DNA from: Auricularia sp. M13 | Lineage: Eukaryota > Basidiomycota > Agaricomycetes > Auriculariales > Auriculariaceae | DNA: 64,000 nucleotides | Assembly (NCBI GenBank): GCA_037042915.1 | Contig: CM073199.1 | Span: 2,852,001 to 2,916,000 of the forward strand | Reading direction: 5' to 3' | Shown here: positions 49,640 to 58,869 of the stretch, piece by piece | Layout: each line of letters opens with the position of its first letter | How positions within the stretch are numbered: the stretch's first letter is position 1 | Notes under the pieces: model-generated | What the model was told of the DNA's origin: nothing | The model's input: only the letters and a program-made list of their open reading frames with translations | Databases searched by the model: none | Position numbers and translations under genes: made by a program

Positions 49640-51475
49640 TCAAACCATTTCGAACTCGTCAGTCCGCTGCAAGGGGGGAGACGACTCGGACTGCACGTCA
49701 GTCGAGGAGGGGGGTGCATCTGAGCGCTCGGTGACAGCGATGTCGTGCGAATGCGACGGCGAGTCGGAAGCGTCGATGTGGATACGAACAGGCTGCGCGT
49801 CGACGACAGGGACGGACTGAGCCTCCGCATACGCAGGAGCACCTTGCGTGATGGATATACGGACGGGTTCGGACGCGTCGGGGGCAGAGGGTGGAGTGGG
49901 CTCGACGTCCATGCTGTCGTGCGAGTTGTCCAGAGAGACGGCGGGGTCCGAGCTGCCCGCAGGTTGAGAGGACGCAGACGACGCGGGCGACGGCTCGACG
50001 TCCATCGCATGGGGAGCTGCAGACTGGCTCTCCTCCTGCGCAGAAGACGATGGCGACGGCTCTGCTGCAGGGGTGGCAGCCGCGGGCTCTACCGCTGGTT
50101 CGACCTCCATTGGATGGCTAGCAGAGGATCGACCGGCGGCGGCACCCGTGCTTGAAGCTGGTGACGAATCCGACGATTCTGAGGCAGGCTCGACGGCGAC
50201 GTGCTCGGCGTTGGCGGGCTCGACGACGGTGGGCTGGGAGGAAGGCACCTCCGCGGCAGCGGGCTCGACGTCCATGCGGTCCTCGGCAGGCGCGGCATCG
50301 GCATGCTCGACGTCCATCTTCTCGTCGTCGTCCTTCGCCTCCTCCTCGGGGTGCGTCTTCCTCCACTCCTCGGCCAACTTCTGCTCAAGCTCGCCAAGCG
50401 CGCCCTCGACGAGCTCGACGACGCGTTTGCGCTCCTTGCGGATTTCCGCGACGCCCGCGCTCTCGACCTCGTCGAGCTTCTCGAGCAGCTTGCCCAGCTC
50501 GTACTCGTACGCGCGCACGGGCGCGTTGGTCATCGAGAAGCTGAGCTCGCGCGGCGCCTTGAACTCGAGCTGGGATGGCAGGGAGAACGCTTCGCGTAGC
50601 TTGGAGAGCGTGGACTCGACGGCGGCAATGGCGGTGAGTGCGGTTGTTGGCTCGGGCGTAGCAGGTGCAGGCTCGGGCTCGGGCTTGGATGTCGCAGTGG
50701 GCTGAGCGGGACTGGGAGCGGGAGCGGGGCGCGGGGGCGAGCGAGAGCGGATGGGAATGCGGACGGGCGTCGACTGCTTCTCTTGGACAGGTCGCACATC
50801 CGGCGTGACACGGCCGAGCTTGCGATTGGACTGCTTTGAGTTCATCTGCTGGGAACGTGGAATTAATACCAGCATGACAACGACAGAATATAGACATACC
50901 TTCTGCTGAAGCGCATCAGCGTAAGCCTGGGCCTGCTTGTAGGCATGAGCCTGGCGGCGCTGCTCTTCGGCGGCAGCGAGCGCGCGCTGGCGCTCCTGCT
51001 CTGCCGCGAGCTGAGCCGCACGAAGACGCTGGCGCTCGTGCTCCGCGGCAATCTCGCGTGCGCGTTCCTGTTCGAGGGCACGTGCGCGTTCCTGCTCAAG
51101 AGCACGGGCACGGATGGCGTCCGACCATTTGTCGTAGTGCGCGTGGCGGGCATAGTCCTCGTCCTCCTCGTCCTCCTCGGGCTCATCAAAGTAACGCTGC
51201 TGGAACCGAGGGCGCTGCGTAGCCGGGAAGCCGTAGCGAGCGTATGGGTCTTCAGCGCCGTACTGCTCCTCCATGCGCCGCAGCTCGCGCTCGGCGACAG
51301 CATCAGCGTATGCCTTGCGGGCCGCCTGTTGCTCGCGGAGGGCCTTCAGGTATCGTTCGCGCGCGAGCTCTTCTTGTGAGATGCGAGGCTCGGGCTCAGG
51401 CTGGGCGTAGTAGGACGAGCCGGGGTAGGCGTAGCGAGGCGCGTAGTACGGGTGGTTAGGCCGGACGTAGAACAT
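49640..51475 (-). CDS. BAG-domain protein, heat-shock type
   Basis: Exons 51475-50900 and 50848-49640 (minus strand), 594 residues. The 51-bp intron (GTATGT...CCCAG, 50849-50899) contains no stop and keeps frame. ATG 51475 (MFYVRPNHPYY) is chosen over an upstream ATG at 51670 because the TATA box and heat-shock elements lie between them. Tyr/Pro-rich N-terminus, then a long coiled coil rich in EQERAR and AAEQERQR, then a BAG domain from ALTAIAAVESTLSKL through FSMTNAPVRAYEYELGKLLEKLDEVES to RKRVVELVEGAL. BAG domains bind the Hsp70 ATPase domain and act as nucleotide-exchange factors. The C-terminal third is acidic and low-complexity with repeated MDVEP motifs. HSEs in the promoter agree with an Hsp70 co-chaperone role. 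Confidence 0.88.
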   Translation of the reverse strand: MFYVRPNHPYYAPRYAYPGSSYYAQPEPEPRISQEELARERYLKALREQQAARKAYADAVAERELRRMEEQYGAEDPYARYGFPATQRPRFQQRYFDEPEEDEEDEDYARHAHYDKWSDAIRARALEQERARALEQERAREIAAEHERQRLRAAQLAAEQERQRALAAAEEQRRQAHAYKQAQAYADALQQKVCLYSVVVMLVLIPRSQQMNSKQSNRKLGRVTPDVRPVQEKQSTPVRIPIRSRSPPRPAPAPSPAQPTATSKPEPEPAPATPEPTTALTAIAAVESTLSKLREAFSLPSQLEFKAPRELSFSMTNAPVRAYEYELGKLLEKLDEVESAGVAEIRKERKRVVELVEGALGELEQKLAEEWRKTHPEEEAKDDDEKMDVEHADAAPAEDRMDVEPAAAEVPSSQPTVVEPANAEHVAVEPASESSDSSPASSTGAAAGRSSASHPMEVEPAVEPAAATPAAEPSPSSSAQEESQSAAPHAMDVEPSPASSASSQPAGSSDPAVSLDNSHDSMDVEPTPPSAPDASEPVRISITQGAPAYAEAQSVPVVDAQPVRIHIDASDSPSHSHDIAVTERSDAPPSSTDVQSESSPPLQRTDEFEMV

Positions 51476-51530
51476 GGCGTAGTGGTAGGTGGTACTGGTG
51501 TATTGACTCCATGCGGGGCGGGACGCGCTG

Positions 51531-51538
51531 TATTTATG
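51531..51538 (-). promoter_or_regulatory. TATA box of BAG gene
   Basis: CATAAATA on the minus strand, about 56 bases upstream of the chosen ATG at 51475 and downstream of the heat-shock elements. Confidence 0.6.
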
Positions 51539-51577
51539 ACTGCGCGGGGAGCGTTCGAGAGTGTTCGCGACAGCAGC

Positions 51578-51621
51578 GAAGCATGTTCCAGAACTCGCCG
51601 TGGCCGCGGAATGTTCCCGAA
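51578..51621. promoter_or_regulatory. heat-shock elements
   Basis: A perfect three-box HSE, GAATGTTCCCGAA, at 51609-51621 (GAAnnTTCnnGAA), and a second site with TTCCAGAA at 51586-51593 preceded by GAA at 51578-51580. Heat-shock factor binds alternating GAA/TTC pentamers. The cluster is 100-150 bases upstream of the BAG gene ATG. Confidence 0.75.
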
Positions 51622-51731
51622 CGCTGTGCACCGCCACGGCCACAACTCCCGCATCAGGCACCCATGGCATCCTGTGCGAAGATAATTAATGGCAGCAGTT
51701 GCCCGCGCACGCTGCGGCGCTGGCGGGTGCT

Positions 51732-52029
51732 ATAAATCTAAATTTCAAGCTAAGCAACTCAGAGAACCGCTAACAACCAAGCAATTACTCACCGTCCGAG
51801 CTCCAACATCGTCTCCCTAGTTCACGAGCTATCACAATCAGTAGTGCCTGCTGCTGGAACGCCCCCAGATCGTCGACCATGAGTCACATCGAGCGCTCAA
51901 ACCGAGCAAGCAAGAGGCCTTCGACTTCTGCATCGATTGTGCGAGGTGTCAGGCCCTGGACAATTCATATTCAGATGCCACTGTTGACCCCCGTATATGG
52001 CTGCAGGCCCTTCAGCAAGCGATTGTGAT
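51732..52029 (+). other. possible divergent transcript
   Basis: A TATAAATC motif at about 51731 on the plus strand is followed by a 5'UTR-like sequence and an ATG at 51880 in fair context. It opens a 49-codon ORF beginning MSHIERSNRASKRPSTSA. No homology is recognised. It could be the first exon of a gene diverging from the BAG gene and sharing its heat-shock elements, or chance. Confidence 0.25.
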
Positions 52030-52410
52030 TCAGTGGAAGAACGCCGTGTGGCGAGTAGATCGGAGGCGGGCGCAGTTCCCATCGCCATTAAGGGCGGCGT
52101 GGAAACAAGCCAGACGGTAGACAAATCCCAGTTGCTGCTCGAAACGGCAAGATAGCTCAGTCCACGCGTGAAGAGACTCTAGAAGAGGTAATTAACGACG
52201 GCCATCGCCATGTGCGCCGCTGAATCTGCGAGTGTTCGTGCGAAACGAGCCAATTCGGGATACTGTAGCTCGGAACCGCCCGCAGTCTGCCTGGCAGTTT
52301 GACGTGAGCCATGGGTGGGTTGCGCGGGTCGTAAAAGTGGCCGAGCCGCTCGAGAAGTTCATAAAGGCAGCGCCAAAGTAGGGGAGCAGCTAGCAACAAC
52401 ACACGGAAGA

Positions 52411-52572
52411 ATGCGCTTCACCGCGTCCGTCGTCCTCGTCCTCATCGTCGCCTTGGCGGGCGCCTTACCGCAAGACCAGCGCGCGACAACACCATCCCGC
52501 AGGGAGGCCATAGTGTCGGATGTTCGAGGAGACCACCAGGTAGTGACTCTCCCCTGCTTCTGCAGCCCTTGA
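52411..52572 (+). CDS. candidate secreted protein, first exon, structure unresolved
   Basis: The ATG at 52411 opens MRFTASVVLVLIVALAGALP, a good secretion signal with an AGALP-like cleavage site, followed by QDQRATTPSRREAIVSDVRGDHQ and a stop at 52570-52572. The gene probably continues by splicing: a GT follows GDHQ, and the region to about 53.8 kb has several plausible acceptors and one clear small intron, 53431-53481 (GGTGAGTG...TTCACAG). That intron joins SSSFITFLNG to IQLGLNKMIPYFRVP. No complete model could be built and no family is recognised. Confidence 0.35.
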   Translation: MRFTASVVLVLIVALAGALPQDQRATTPSRREAIVSDVRGDHQVVTLPCFCSP

Positions 52573-53948
52573 TGACCGACCGTACAGAGCGCGAAGCGTC
52601 AAGAGAAACTGGGTTCTGGAGACTGGCCACCCCGGTCTTGATCTGGTCCTCGTCGGGAGACGCCAGACTTCGGGCAGTCTGTCGAGCGAAGCAAACGCGC
52701 GTGTGGTGATTATGGTGCTTGTGGCTCCAAGGACATGGCGCAGAGACTCCCTTTGGCTGTTCTGGTAAATGGTCTCGAGATGTGTTGCATTCTGCGTTTA
52801 TGAAGGTTTTCCACGCCCGAAGTGTTTGGAGTCCATCGGCGCCCGTCAGCTCCTGTATAGGTACCGTGTTAATCAGACCCTTAACAGGAAAGATCGTACA
52901 CATTGGACGTGAGAGTCAGTAAAGCAAACTGGAACTGAGCGGCCGGCGTCGCTTCCTGACAGTGTCATTCAGGCGGTCGTTGGTCAAGTTTGCGGAGTTT
53001 TTGAAAACTCAGGGCCCGGGCTCTTCTCTTCCCAACCATTTAACTGATTCGACACTTCCGGATTTCAGAGGCGCGAGATTGCAGGCCGCGGCTTGAGTAC
53101 TTGGAGAATGCTCCAGATTGCAGCGATAATATCTCCTCGGTTTTCGTTTCATCGCAACTATCTCCATCCTTCTGTCATGCTTGCTGTGGCCACATTGTCC
53201 AACTTCCCGGGGTTACGACCCTATACGCGCGTTGTCTGCGGCCATATCAACGCGGAGATGGTCACAATACGACGCCAATGCTGACGAAGCCCACCCAGTG
53301 CAAATCAACCACTTCTTCCCGACAAGCAACACGCTGGTGAAAAGAAGCTTTCAGGTCTCGCGCACTCGAACGGGGTCCGTGAAACTGTGTTGATATGTCT
53401 TGCAGCAGTCCAGCAGCTTCATTACCTTCCTGAACGGTGAGTGATGTTATCGTCGTCCACAAGCCTTGTTCAACGCGTTCACAGGTATTCAACTAGGACT
53501 CAACAAAATGATACCATACTTCCGAGTCCCGAAGCGCGCTGTAGGTTTATATTTCGCGTGTCTGCGCGCCCAGTTGCGCGGAGCGCCCTGAGTCCATTCA
53601 TGCCACGGTGCCGTGTCAGCCGGCGCACAAGTGCAGATCCATGATTGACTTTTACTGTGTTTGCAGGAAAACATTCTGCGGATACCGCGGGGTCGTCGAG
53701 CAACATCCTGCAGAGCTCTCGTTACTGTTTGGTCCTATGGTCGTCGTCTCCGCCTGTGGGCTTTGCAGCTGCGCCAACTCACTGATACGTGTTTTCTACT
53801 TAGTGGGAAGGCAATAAACCTTCCCCTTGGCTGGCTGCGGGCGGAGCCCGCCTGGTATGAGCCTGCGTGGCCCTAACCTACGGCTCCGGGTGTCAACGCC
53901 GTCTACTTCTCGGCAAAGTCCTCTGTTACCGTTCTTTCCTCCTCTGAC
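52573..53948. other. region with possible small exons, no resolved gene
   Basis: No long ORF on either strand. Short open stretches with splice-like borders occur on the plus strand (for example around 53410-53600 and 53668 onward), possibly exons of the candidate secreted-protein gene that starts at 52411. Confidence 0.3.
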
Positions 53949-55343
53949 ATGTCCTCCCACTATACCATGTGGACTCTCCTCGCCAGTGCGACAATTGCTA
54001 TTAGTCGAGCTGCAGTTGTGGTGGGTCGGATGAACAACTACGGCCGCTGATCATACTCATTGATTCTTCCGCTTTTAAGGATGTAATATTCCCCCCGCAA
54101 CTAGAAGAGCGGCCGCGCGAGATTGGGACGGTCTTCATCAAGGTCTCCAAGGGAGATGTTATTCGCTGGAAATTCAACGAGACCGACAAGTAAGGGGACA
54201 TTGCACCGCTTCCTCCTCGAGATTTCCAAAGACGATTTAATTCCATTACAGGGCCGGGAACCACTCTGTAATCCAGGTGTCGTTTGATAATCCATGCACG
54301 CCATTGCCAAATGGATTTGCGTCGCCTGTCGGGGCTCTGAATACGAATAACGAATTCTCAATCACTATCGACGACGACTCTACTCGTCAGTCTCGTCATT
54401 CACACAAAGCCAGGCTCACTTACACCTATGTACTACAGCCATTTACTGGACTTGCTCCTCAACAAGCTCAGATCCGACTCATGATCACTGCCAGGAGGGG
54501 GAAGTCGGGATCCTTTCCGCGCTCGATATCTCGGACAACGACCGCAATCAAGTGCACATTAATGCCCACGCATCTGCTCATACCGGCGCTCTCGGGCGTG
54601 TGGCTGCAACTTTACTTGGTTCGGGGACCGGTGGTGCGCGTGTGAGCAATACATCTGCAGTTGGAAACCCGAACGCCAGCTCTAGCACCAACCCGTCAGG
54701 ATCAGCATCTCCTTCTTCCTCCGGCTCCGGTACACCCGAGGCGTCAGCGCCTTCATCCACGACCGAACGTCCACAACCGAACGACGGAACCGGCGATTCC
54801 GCCGCACCTCATCACTCCACCTCCCTGGCCATATACATCGTGCCCGCATTGCTTGGCACTGCTGTCCTCGGCGGTCTCGTCTATCTAATCATATTCATCA
54901 GACGACGGAGGCGCGCCGCGCGCGAAGTGCCAGTAACGCCTTTGGCGGCAAACTCGACGCAAACATACGGCATCGTCTCGCAGCCGGAATCTCTAGGCTG
55001 GGATGGCACCAGTAGTCAACGCGGTACCAGTTCGGACGCGACCGTTCAACATTCTCCGCGTGTAGCAAAGGCCAAGGCATTGGGCATGCTCCGGTCGAGC
55101 GGAACCTGGACTGACGGCAGCAGCACATCGCGAGGCTTCAGTTCAGCAACCGACGCCAGGTCAAATCAGCCTGAGCCGGACGTCGACGGCTTGCACTGGC
55201 AGGCCGTCCACCAAGCTGCTCGCGGTGCAGGATTCACGCCACAGGCTCTCCTGGCGTCTCTGACTCGGGTCCAGCACCCTGAGCATGCACATGCGGGTTC
55301 TGAGTTGGAGGCGGAGACTCTGCCACCGCGGTATGATGGCTGA
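53949..55343 (+). CDS. cupredoxin (phytocyanin-like) domain, single-pass membrane protein
   Basis: Four exons: 53949-54020, 54080-54189, 54252-54385 and 54439-55343, giving 406 residues; introns of 59, 62 and 53 bp keep phase throughout. The N-terminus (MWTLLASATIAIS from the second ATG at 53967) is a signal peptide. The ectodomain has the fungal extracellular cupredoxin pattern: KVSKGDVIRWKF, then KAGNHSVIQVSFDNPCTPLPNGF, then PIYWTC and HDHCQEGE. The His of GNHS, the Cys of WTC and the His of DHC are candidate type-1 copper ligands; Met/Gln at the axial position seems to be Glu. A Ser/Thr/Pro-rich stalk is followed by a membrane helix (LAIYIVPALLGTAVLGGLVYLIIFI), an RRRRR stop-transfer and a cytoplasmic tail of about 140 residues. 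The role is unknown. Confidence 0.85.
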
Positions 55344-55831
55344 AGGACTTGGTTTCGTTCCTTTTTCTATATCGACTGTGCTTGTTCTGCTACCTTGCCT
55401 CGATTGGTAGACACATTAATTGGAGGGCCATCGATGGGGCGTCACGCAGATCTTGACGAGTGCATGCATCTGCAACCGCCGCCGCCAACGCTGACATGCG
55501 TTCCTGCCAAGCAGTATATGCCAACGTACATGTCTATGTCATTGCTGTGGTTATACAATTCCAAATTTTCGCAGCGACATACCCGAGCTCACCATGATGA
55601 CGACTCGGAGAGCAAGGGCTTGACATGATCAGCCCCTTATGCTTGTATTAGTAGCGTCGTAAAGTTCAAAGCGTTACAGAGCCGGGCGTAGAGTGACTAG
55701 CAGCGGTACCCCACAAATCAAAAGTATATCCAGGTGTAGATGACAGCGGCTGTAAGCAACGATATACACGGCGATGACATCCGCAGCCTGGTTAAACCGC
55801 ACAGCTCCCAGAGGTCTCGCGGCAATGCGGG
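55344..55831. other. convergent intergenic region
   Basis: Between 3' ends of convergent genes. Nothing recognised beyond short ORFs. Confidence 0.6.
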
Positions 55832-57308
55832 CTAGACCTTGTGGATAGCATCTTCGCTCGAATCTGAATGCTTGTACCCCGAGCCCATCATGACGACCGT
55901 CGTCGACCCAGGGTAAGCATATGGATTCCCAGGCGCGACAGTCTTCAAGGCATTGAACATGGACGTCCCAGTCTGGACACCCGTTGTAGCCGCCGTGTCA
56001 TCGGTGAGAATATTGCTCTCGTAGAAAAGGAACGCAGTGACGGCCGTCGGATAGAGGCCCTTCGAGCGCTGAGCTACAGGAGCATAACAAAGTCGCGAGT
56101 GATACTTACCACAAGTTGGTATAACATGGCCTCGATGATTTGTGTCGCGTATGTCACCTTCGAAGGGAGTGGATTCAGATTCGGGTTCGCGAACGACGTC
56201 AATCGTGGAAGCTGCAAGAGAATCGTCAGCGATAATCAAAAACGCTGCTCCGTCGTGCATGTTCTCACCCCGAGAAGGAAGTAGATGCATCCGGAAACGA
56301 CGAGGACATGCAGGACGCGTTTGACCTTGCTTTTCTTGGTTACGTCTTGAATCCTGTTTGCCCTGCGGAGCAGCCTAATAGTAGATGATCAACACCTGGC
56401 TTTGGCATGCCGAAGGGGCCCGAGACGAGTTACCAGGCGATACGGGCAAGAAGGAGAGTCGCCAGGCCGTTGAAAACCAGTGAAATGACCCAACTGGTAT
56501 TCTCGAGTGTTGTGCAAAGCCGTGGCAGATCTCCAGTGAGTGCAAAGTTGCTGTGTACCACACAGCCGATGAGGCCAAATCCGGTAGCTAAGGACCGTCA
56601 ACCGGTTCAAGCGTTTCAAAAGATGATCTACTGACCGAAGGACCCAAGCCAGAGAGCGAACATGGTGATCGTCGTCCAGATTACCCACTGCGAAAGCACA
56701 AGGACGCGCCACTAGGTCGCGGTAAGCAACCCGCGGACGTTTTCGAGTCATAGCCTACGGCAATTATTGCGTCTCCAATCAAGTACTATTTGCGCATGAG
56801 TGACCCGAGCGACAAGAGTGCAAGCAGGATGCTTACCGACACGACAAACATTATGTCGCTCATGTATCTTAGCTTGGCCGTCGATGTGTTGGCTATCCTA
56901 ATCCTCTTCACGATGTCCAGATCCGTGCGGACAAAAACAAGGTTCATTCTTTGGACTAGAACAGCGATGTTTGACGCCCAGAGGAAAGTCGATATGGTGA
57001 ACGTCCCCAGAGTGATCGCTGCAAAGACGAGGGCAAAGCGCTGGATATTCCTCCTCTTCCTGCATGGATCATTAGAACCGAACGGGCTTCGATGCCAGGA
57101 AGACTGACAGGAAGTTGTACGATGCCACGGAGAACACAATGAGGTATGTCCCTGCCTCATCGTGAGCAAGAAGCAACGAGGACTGTCACTGCGGCAGCAA
57201 TCACATACCGTAGAGAACCGACTGCGCGATTATAGACGCGATGTCCCGCATGATGGCGGTCATCAGGCGAGGGAGTAGGTCTTCAATGGTTTGAGGCTGG
57301 GGGGACAT
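55832..57308 (-). CDS. multi-pass membrane protein of a fungal 7TM-type family
   Basis: Nine exons on the minus strand: 57308-57209, 57151-57109, 57059-56837, 56785-56759, 56687-56636, 56587-56434, 56374-56269, 56211-56110 and 56068-55832; total 347 residues. All eight introns (41-71 bp) are GT-AG and phases agree. Hydrophobic segments: YLIVFSVASYNFL, FALVFAAITLGTFTISTFLWA, VSYLIGDAIIA, WTTITMFALWLGSFGATGFGLIGCV, WVISLVFNGLATLLLARIAW, VLHVLVVSGCIYFLLG and GLYPTAVTAFLFYES. The DIMFVVSYLIGDAIIAW block, the late RSKGLYPT motif and the short polar C-tail recall a membrane family expanded in Agaricomycetes, whose function is not known. Exon 4 is only 27 bp. The acceptor at 56069 (CTCAG) was chosen over GTAG five bases earlier because only it keeps frame. 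Confidence 0.82.
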
Positions 57309-58869
57309 GACTGTGAGCCACTGATCAGGAGGTTGCGCGGATTGGCTGCATATTTCAAGGACTGGACTCCAGATAGACCCTGAGGCTGTTCCTGGGCCAA
57401 CGAATCTACAGGCAAGGCGCTAATGCCACGGATCGGAGCCGGGGCCACATCCATCTGTGGCGTGTTTAACAAGTTGCTGTCGCGTTTCTGGGGGGAGTCC
57501 TGCAGATACATATGAGCGCGGATCGAGCGCTATAGCCAGCATGCTTATACTAGTATAGAAAAAGCTCTGCGCTGCCCAGGGCTAAGGGAACGACGGCATG
57601 CAGCAAGGGGCCGGGCAGCAGTGCAGTCGTGCGCAAGGGGTCTACAAGTCAGCAATCCGGGGCGCTCATTCAGATAAGGGCACAGCGCAGTTCAGAACAG
57701 GGCAGACCCGGCAGAGCTGTCGTTGCGAGCAAGAGTGACGGTTGTCTGATCGTAAACAGCTCCAGACCTAGGGGCCAAAGCGCACGTCACGTCCAGAGAC
57801 TAAGTAAATGCGCGCGGGAAAGGAACAGGAGATAGGTCAGGAATATCGTCGGCATTGCACACGTTGGGTGAAGAAAAGCAGTTGGCGGAGTTTAGATGCC
57901 AGCGCCGGGTTTGCACTGTGCATGAGCAGTGCCAGTTCATAGTCTCATCTCTCAGAGTCATAGTAACTCCGTATAGGGGCTTAATATTGATGCTATTAAC
58001 AGGTGAAATTCTCAGAATCAATTGCAATGAAGCTGCTTTTTGCACGGCCAAACAAGGATACAGATACAGTATGTAGTCTCCACAGCGCAAAAAGGATCAT
58101 CTATGTCTGCAGCTGGAGGGCTACGTGTCGGGATGAAAGCGTAGATGAGGAACTAACACTGGCGGCAGCCTGGCAGGCTTGGGAGACAATTCGGGGAGGA
58201 CGCTCCGAATAAGAAGCAGTGTATGTCCGCTATATTTTTTCCATTGGAGCGATTGTTTCGCGGTTCTGAATATGTGCCGAACATCCTGCAGGCTCGATTT
58301 TTGGACTACAGATGGTCGGGACAGCAGACAGCGATTTTATCGGGAAATCCCGCACCTCTTCCTCCTTTTGTCCACCTTCCCACGGGCCACGTTCCCTCGT
58401 CGCAGAACACGTGTTCTTCCCGTGCCCTCGCTGCTCCACGCGTACACCCAGTGCGATACGATTGACCACGTTGCTCATTCCATCCCGACACGTTCAGAGG
58501 CACAGTCGGAATTGCTACTTCGTCCCCGAGTGTCCGGCATTCAAAGCAATATTTCCTGATTCAACACCTGCTGGTCATGCGTCCGACCACCGCACTTTCT
58601 ATTCGCTGCTGCTGCAGCTTGAATCAGAATGGCACCATTTTCTCTGCTGTCCTTGGCACGGGCACTTGTCTCCAACCTTGTCGGACGTTCTGGACCTTGT
58701 GATCCATGCGGCGTAGCTCTGTCCGCGCCGCAAGGAGGACTGCGCCTCCGGTGCCGAATTCGGCATGACTTGGAGTCTTTGGAGTATAAAAGGCTGGGTG
58801 TCTGAGTCTCCAGCACCCCCGCTTTCGAGCACCTTGCCCTAGTCCTTTGATTAGTGTTATCCCAGCATT
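57309..58869. other. divergent intergenic region
   Basis: About 1.56 kb between divergent start codons. No convincing gene; ORFs up to 134 codons on the plus strand (58312-58716) lack recognisable features. Confidence 0.5.
58785..58792 (+). promoter_or_regulatory. TATA box
   Basis: TATAAAAG, 85 bases upstream of the ATG at 58870; the intervening sequence is pyrimidine-rich, as in fungal 5' leaders. Confidence 0.65.

Noticed and set aside
50073-50705. 210-codon plus-strand ORF overlapping the BAG gene
   Set aside because: Antisense shadow of the GC-rich low-complexity tail and BAG domain; Ser/Ala-rich composition with no domain.
58541-58620. Possible tRNA or small RNA gene suggested by a minus-strand peptide GGRTHDQQVLNQ
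   Set aside because: No A-box or B-box and no cloverleaf could be found around it.
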